A DNA stretch of 47,860 bases from Polaromonas sp. (GTDB lineage Bacteria > Pseudomonadota > Gammaproteobacteria > Burkholderiales > Burkholderiaceae_C). Positions 44,524-47,860 of this stretch are shown piece after piece. The notes beneath the pieces were generated by a model. It ran no database searches and was not told the origin of the DNA. It worked only from the letters and a program-made list of their open reading frames with translations. Every line of letters begins with the position of its first letter. The first letter of the stretch is position 1. The position numbers and the translations under genes are program-made. The stretch spans positions 1 to 47,860 of the forward strand of contig PNNC01000138.1 in the NCBI GenBank assembly GCA_013824015.1. Reading direction: 5' to 3'.

Positions 44524-45414
44524 CTAGCGGGCGGTCCCGAACACTTGCACCCAGTAGATGCCCGCGCTGCTGCTGTTGTTCACCGCAAAGGCGGTGGCCA
44601 TCTCGGTGTAGGCCGGCGACATCAGGTTGGCGCAATGTTCCGGGCTGGCCAGCCAGTCCTGCATCGCCGCTTCGACCTGGGTGTGGCCACCGGCGATGTT
44701 CTCCCCGATGGCGCGCCAGCGGTAGCCGGCGCTGGTGGCGCGTTCTTCGACGTGGCTGCCATCGCGGCCGGCGTGGTCGAAGTAGTCGTGCTGCGCCATG
44801 TCCCTGGCGTGGGCGGCGGCGATGGGCAGCAGTGGGGCGCTCAGCCGCAGCGGCCGCGTGGCGGCGAACGATGCGGCGCCGCAGCGGCGTGGCGTGGCGC
44901 GGGCCTGGTTGACCAGCGCCAGCACACGCGACTGCACCTCGTCGGCCTGCGCCGCGCCGGGCGGTGAAAAGGGGACGGCCACCACAATCCAGGTTCGCGC
45001 AGGCTCGCGGTAAAAGCCGGCTTCGGCCAACTCGGCCTGGGTCAGCACGCTGCAGGAGCTGCCCAGGCTGGCCCGCGTCAGCAGGGTGGCGCCGGCGCCG
45101 CGCAGGATGATTTGGGCCCCGCTCACCGCGCGGTAACCGGCCGCTTTCAGCGCGTCGTCCAGTCTGTCACCGCCTGCCAGGCGGGCAGCTGCTGCCGACA
45201 GGGCGGCGTTCTCGCGCAGCGGGGCGGCCTGGCCGGGCTCACCCTCGCAGCCTTGCTGCCGCACCGCATTGATGTCGCGCAGCAGCCCCGCCGGGGGGGC
45301 GCTGGCGGTCTGGGCCTGAACCTGGGCGGTGGCTGCCAGCAGCGCCAGTGCCAGACCGCTTGCGGCGCGGCGCCAGTGTCCACGTGTTTTCACCAGGGTG
45401 CAGCAAGAGTTCAT
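44524..45414 (-). CDS. Secreted CAP-domain protein (SCP/PR1-like), copy B
   Basis: A 296-aa exported paralogue of the protein at 38320. The signal peptide ends near AQVQAQ at about residue 35. The C-terminal CAP domain has LVNQARATPRRCG, HARDMAQHDYFDHAGRDGSH, GYRWRAIGENIAGG, HCANLMSPAYTEMATAF and YWVQVFG. The N-terminal half again repeats the order weakly: INAVRQQGCEG, APLRENAALSAAA, AAGYRAVSGAQI, SCSVLTQAELAEAGFY, TWIVVAVPF. Both paralogues therefore share the duplicated design. An ATG 3 codons further in is not available; the chosen start has two Cys near the N-terminus (MNSCCTLVKT). Confidence 0.92.
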   Translation of the reverse strand: MNSCCTLVKTRGHWRRAASGLALALLAATAQVQAQTASAPPAGLLRDINAVRQQGCEGEPGQAAPLRENAALSAAAARLAGGDRLDDALKAAGYRAVSGAQIILRGAGATLLTRASLGSSCSVLTQAELAEAGFYREPARTWIVVAVPFSPPGAAQADEVQSRVLALVNQARATPRRCGAASFAATRPLRLSAPLLPIAAAHARDMAQHDYFDHAGRDGSHVEERATSAGYRWRAIGENIAGGHTQVEAAMQDWLASPEHCANLMSPAYTEMATAFAVNNSSSAGIYWVQVFGTAR

Positions 45415-45486
45415 CCGCCATGGTATCGGCTTGCTGCGGCCCAGCGCGCCGCAGGGTTGCTGGCGCCCTGCGATGCTATCGAATCA

Positions 45487-45529
45487 ATAGCTGCTGGCCC
45501 ATGCCGGACAAGGGCTAGAGGCCAATTTT
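45487..45529 (+). repeat. Interspersed palindromic repeat, family R, copy 10
   Basis: ATAGCTGCTGGCCCATGCCG, ACAAGGGCTAGAGGCC and AATTTT. This is the clearest copy. It overlaps the 3' end of the AraC-family gene and supplies its stop codon (CTA at 45515-45517, TAG on the minus strand) and the last codons. Confidence 0.8.
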
Positions 45530-46354
45530 GTTCTGGAAGTAACTCGGCGACTGGCCCATGGCGGCCTTGAACATCGCGGAAAAGGCGCTGTCGCTGGCGT
45601 AACCGCTGGCGGCTGCCACCTGGCTGACCGGTGTGCCGCGCGCCAGCAGCGGCAGCGCGTGCGCCAGGATGGCCTGCTGGCGCCACTGCTGGTAGCTGGT
45701 GCCGAGTTCGTCGCGAAACAGCCGCGCCATGGTGCGTTCGCTGGCGCCGCTGTCGGCCGACCATTCGGCCAGCGTGGCGCGTTCCGAGGGCGAGCGCAAC
45801 ACCGCCTCGCACAGCGCACGCAGGCGCTTGTCGCCATGCCCGGCGTGCGGCATCGGCACACCCAGCGGCTGGGTGTCCGCATGGGTGATCTCATCGACCA
45901 GCAGGCCGCTGAGCATGGCCTCCCGTGCGGCGCTCAGGCCCGGACTGTCATGCGCATCCAGCGCGAGCACCATTTCGCGCAACAGCGGCGACACCACAAT
46001 GACGCGGCAACCTTGCCAGCCGGCGGGCGTCGAGCCGGCGTGGATGTAGAGCGTGCGGAACTCGGCCGCCTCCAGCACGTTGATGGCATGCAAGGCGCCC
46101 GGCGCGATCCACACGGCGCGTGAGGGCGGCACGATGTAGGTGATTTCATCCGGTACCGATGCGCTCACCTGCAGGATGCCGCTGGCGCAGTAGGCCAGCT
46201 GCGCCCAGCCGTGGCGGTGCGGCTCGAAGTGGGTATCGGCCGGCAGGCTGCGCGAGCGCACCCGCACCGGCCGCTGGCGCGACGGGATGAACGCGTCTAT
46301 GCCATCCACCGACAGGATGGGCAAGGATGTGCGGGCAGGAAGGGGGCGGGGCAT
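45515..46354 (-). CDS. AraC family transcriptional regulator (NimR-like)
   Basis: A 279-aa regulator. The N-terminal cupin domain contains FEPHRHGWAQLAYCASGIL and IVPPSRAVWIAPGALHAI. The C-terminal double helix-turn-helix includes SGASERTMARLFRDELGTS, YQQWRQQAILAHALPLLARG and AAASGYASDSAFSAMFKAAM. It is divergent from an MFS transporter with an 85-bp gap, the same layout as E. coli nimR-nimT, so it probably controls that exporter. The last residues (NKIGL) and stop come from a family R repeat. Confidence 0.92.
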   Translation of the reverse strand: MPRPLPARTSLPILSVDGIDAFIPSRQRPVRVRSRSLPADTHFEPHRHGWAQLAYCASGILQVSASVPDEITYIVPPSRAVWIAPGALHAINVLEAAEFRTLYIHAGSTPAGWQGCRVIVVSPLLREMVLALDAHDSPGLSAAREAMLSGLLVDEITHADTQPLGVPMPHAGHGDKRLRALCEAVLRSPSERATLAEWSADSGASERTMARLFRDELGTSYQQWRQQAILAHALPLLARGTPVSQVAAASGYASDSAFSAMFKAAMGQSPSYFQNKIGL

Positions 46355-46439
46355 GGTTGGCTTGGATTTGGCCGAAATTCGCTAAATCCTGTCTTTCTGT
46401 CGCATTCAGGAAAGCGAGGCCCGATATTACGATAGCGCC

Positions 46440-47690
46440 ATGAACCTGACCAGCACCCTGAACCCGCCCCACAACCCTGTCAGCCTGCGCCAGGACGCCG
46501 GCGTGATCGGGCTGGTGGGACTGGCGCACATGATCAGCCACTTCAGCCAGTTGTTGCTGGCGCCGCTGTTTCCCTGGCTCAAGGAGGAGTTCGCGGTCAG
46601 TTATGCGCAGCTCGGCTTCCTGATGACGATTTTTTTCGTGGTGTCCTGCGGCGTGCAGGCGCTGTCGGGTTTTATCGTCGACCGTTTCGGCCCGCGGCCC
46701 ATTCTGTTTGTGGGCCTGAGCCTGCTGGGCCTGGCGGCATTCGGTTATGCGGCCAGCACCAGCTACTGGATGCTGGCGGCCTGCGCGGTGGTCGCCGGCA
46801 TCGGCAACGGCGTGTTCCATCCGGTGGACTACACGCTGATCAACCGCAAGGTCAGCGCGCCGCGCCTGGGCCATGCCTACAGCTTTCACGGCATCACCGG
46901 CAGCCTCGGCTGGGCGCTGGCGCCGGCCCTGCTGGTGCCGCTGGCCATCCTGTTCTCTTGGCGCGTGGCATTGATGGCGGCGGGTGCGCTGGCGTTTGGG
47001 GTGCTGGTGGTGCTGATGCTCAACGGCAGCAAGTTCGACCTGCCGGCCGCAGCCGCCAAACCGGCCGGCCCGCAGGCGCAGGCCGAAAGCAGCTTCGCCT
47101 TTCTGCGCATCCCGGCGGTGTGGATGTGTTTTGTGTTTTTCTTCCTGTATGCGGTGATCATCAGCGTGGTGCAGGCTTTTGCCCCGGAGGCGGCGCGGCA
47201 GTTGCACGGCGTGCCGGTGGCGCTGGCGGCGATGTGCCTGACGGTCTACATGGTGTGCAGCGCGGGTGGCATGGTGCTGGGGGGCTTTCTGGCCTCGGAC
47301 CCGGCGCGTTGCGAACGGGTGGTCGGCGTCGGCTTCGGCATCGCCGCCGTGGTCGCGCTGCTGATCGGTTTCGGTCCGGTGCCGGCGCTGGCGGTGCCGG
47401 CGCTGTTTGGCGTGATGGGTTTTGCCACCGGCATCTCGGGGCCCTCGCGCGACCTGCTGGTCAAGAAGTCGACACCGGAAAACGCCACCGGTCGTGTTTA
47501 CGGCATTGTGTATTCGGGGCTGGACATCGGCCAGGCCATCGCGCCGCTGTTTTTTGGCACGCTGATGGACCACGGCCAGTACCGCGGCGTCTGGCTCGGC
47601 CTGGTCGCCACCCAGGGCCTGCTGGTGCTCAGCGCCTTCAATGTGCGCAAGGCGCGACGCACGGCGCGCGCCACGGCGGCCCCGGCCTGA
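46440..47690 (+). CDS. MFS transporter
   Basis: A 416-aa permease with 12 hydrophobic segments. Typical features are the loop 2-3 motif SGFIVDRFGPRPILF, GIGNGVFHPVDYTLINRK, and a central cytoplasmic Ala/Pro-rich loop near residues 200-220. It pairs with a divergent AraC regulator, suggesting efflux or uptake of an inducer compound. TATTAC (46425-46430) just upstream of the ATG may be a -10 element, which would give a very short leader. The substrate is unknown. Confidence 0.92.
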   Translation: MNLTSTLNPPHNPVSLRQDAGVIGLVGLAHMISHFSQLLLAPLFPWLKEEFAVSYAQLGFLMTIFFVVSCGVQALSGFIVDRFGPRPILFVGLSLLGLAAFGYAASTSYWMLAACAVVAGIGNGVFHPVDYTLINRKVSAPRLGHAYSFHGITGSLGWALAPALLVPLAILFSWRVALMAAGALAFGVLVVLMLNGSKFDLPAAAAKPAGPQAQAESSFAFLRIPAVWMCFVFFFLYAVIISVVQAFAPEAARQLHGVPVALAAMCLTVYMVCSAGGMVLGGFLASDPARCERVVGVGFGIAAVVALLIGFGPVPALAVPALFGVMGFATGISGPSRDLLVKKSTPENATGRVYGIVYSGLDIGQAIAPLFFGTLMDHGQYRGVWLGLVATQGLLVLSAFNVRKARRTARATAAPA

Positions 47691-47692
47691 AT

Positions 47693-47721
47693 CCGGACCG
47701 CTCGCGAAGCGGCCGGTCCGG
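47693..47721. terminator. Bidirectional hairpin between convergent MFS and DMT genes
   Basis: CCGGACCG (47693-47700) and CGGTCCGG (47714-47721) are perfect arms in the 34-bp convergent gap. No T-run follows, so it may act only as a stabilising or weak terminator hairpin. Confidence 0.45.
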
Positions 47722-47724
47722 CAC

Positions 47725-47860
47725 TCAGTCCGGCGGCGCCGCGGCGGCTTCGGGCAGGCGCCGCTTTTCACTGACCAGCACATACAGGCCGGAAGCGATC
47801 AGCAGCGCGATGCCGCACCAGGCCAGCGTGTTGGGCACCTCGCCCCACACCGCGTAACCG
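47725..47860 (-). CDS. EamA/DMT family transporter, C-terminal end (5' part outside window)
   Basis: The final 45 codons of a leftward gene: GYAVWGEVPNTLAWCGIALL, then a hydrophobic IASGLYVLVSEKRRLPE and a Pro/Ala tail ending in TGA at 47727-47725. The last transmembrane segment followed by a short basic tail is typical of the tenth helix of EamA drug/metabolite transporters. Only this part is visible, so substrate and full length are unknown. Confidence 0.8.
   Translation of the reverse strand, partial: GYAVWGEVPNTLAWCGIALLIASGLYVLVSEKRRLPEAAAAPPD

Overview
The window is a high-GC chromosomal segment of a betaproteobacterium, most likely a member of the Comamonadaceae (Burkholderiales; Polaromonas, Rhodoferax or Variovorax-like). 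The evidence is the order alaA-hom-thrC followed by molybdopterin genes and clpB, two Bug-type (tripartite tricarboxylate) binding proteins, and many short interspersed palindromic repeats of a kind I associate with that family. The assignment rests on gene content and recognised protein sequences, not on a database search. No rRNA, tRNA, CRISPR array, transposase or prophage gene was seen.

Layout. 1-1.7 kb (minus): PhoH-like PIN protein (partial), Bcp peroxiredoxin, Mth938-domain protein. 1.9-5.9 kb (plus): AlaA aminotransferase, homoserine dehydrogenase and threonine synthase, making threonine. 5.9-6.2 kb: a short palindromic repeat and a 268-bp MITE-like element. 6.2-8.9 kb (plus): mobB-moeA-moaD-moaE for molybdenum cofactor, with a tandem repeat inserted in frame in moaE. 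9.0-12.0 kb: MarR regulator, Bug binding protein and FAD monooxygenase, a small catabolic locus. 12.0-15.4 kb: unknown conserved protein, then clpB behind a sigma-32-like promoter. 15.5-18.4 kb: histone-deacetylase-like hydrolase, a 65-aa protein, a binding-protein fold without signal peptide, DUF3297 and YebC proteins. 18.7-22.9 kb: IclR regulator divergent from a Bug protein and a TauD-type dioxygenase, then GST and PPOX flavoprotein genes.

22.98-33.7 kb is a complete histidine utilisation region. hutU-hutH and an ABC transporter are read leftward. hutC-hutD-hutI-hutG-hutF are read rightward. A HutC-type palindrome lies inside the hutU promoter. The enzymes give the five-step route: histidine, urocanate, imidazolonepropionate, formiminoglutamate, then formylglutamate (HutF), then glutamate plus formate (HutG). 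The transporter probably feeds this pathway.

33.9-47.9 kb is mixed: amidase, CbpA/CbpM co-chaperone pair, coniferyl-aldehyde-type dehydrogenase, two paralogous secreted CAP-domain proteins, a secreted dienelactone hydrolase-like enzyme, a lone receiver-domain regulator, a putative 2OG-Fe(II) oxygenase, a lower-GC patch of small unknown genes (41.8-43.4 kb), YihY, an AraC regulator divergent from an MFS transporter, and the end of a DMT transporter gene.

The most unusual layer is the repeats. Ten copies of one short element and four of another occupy nearly every long convergent gap. One copy lies inside phoH, one supplies the end of an araC-family gene, and an unrelated 84-bp repeat has expanded inside moaE. 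I saw no clearly new defence or biosynthetic system.
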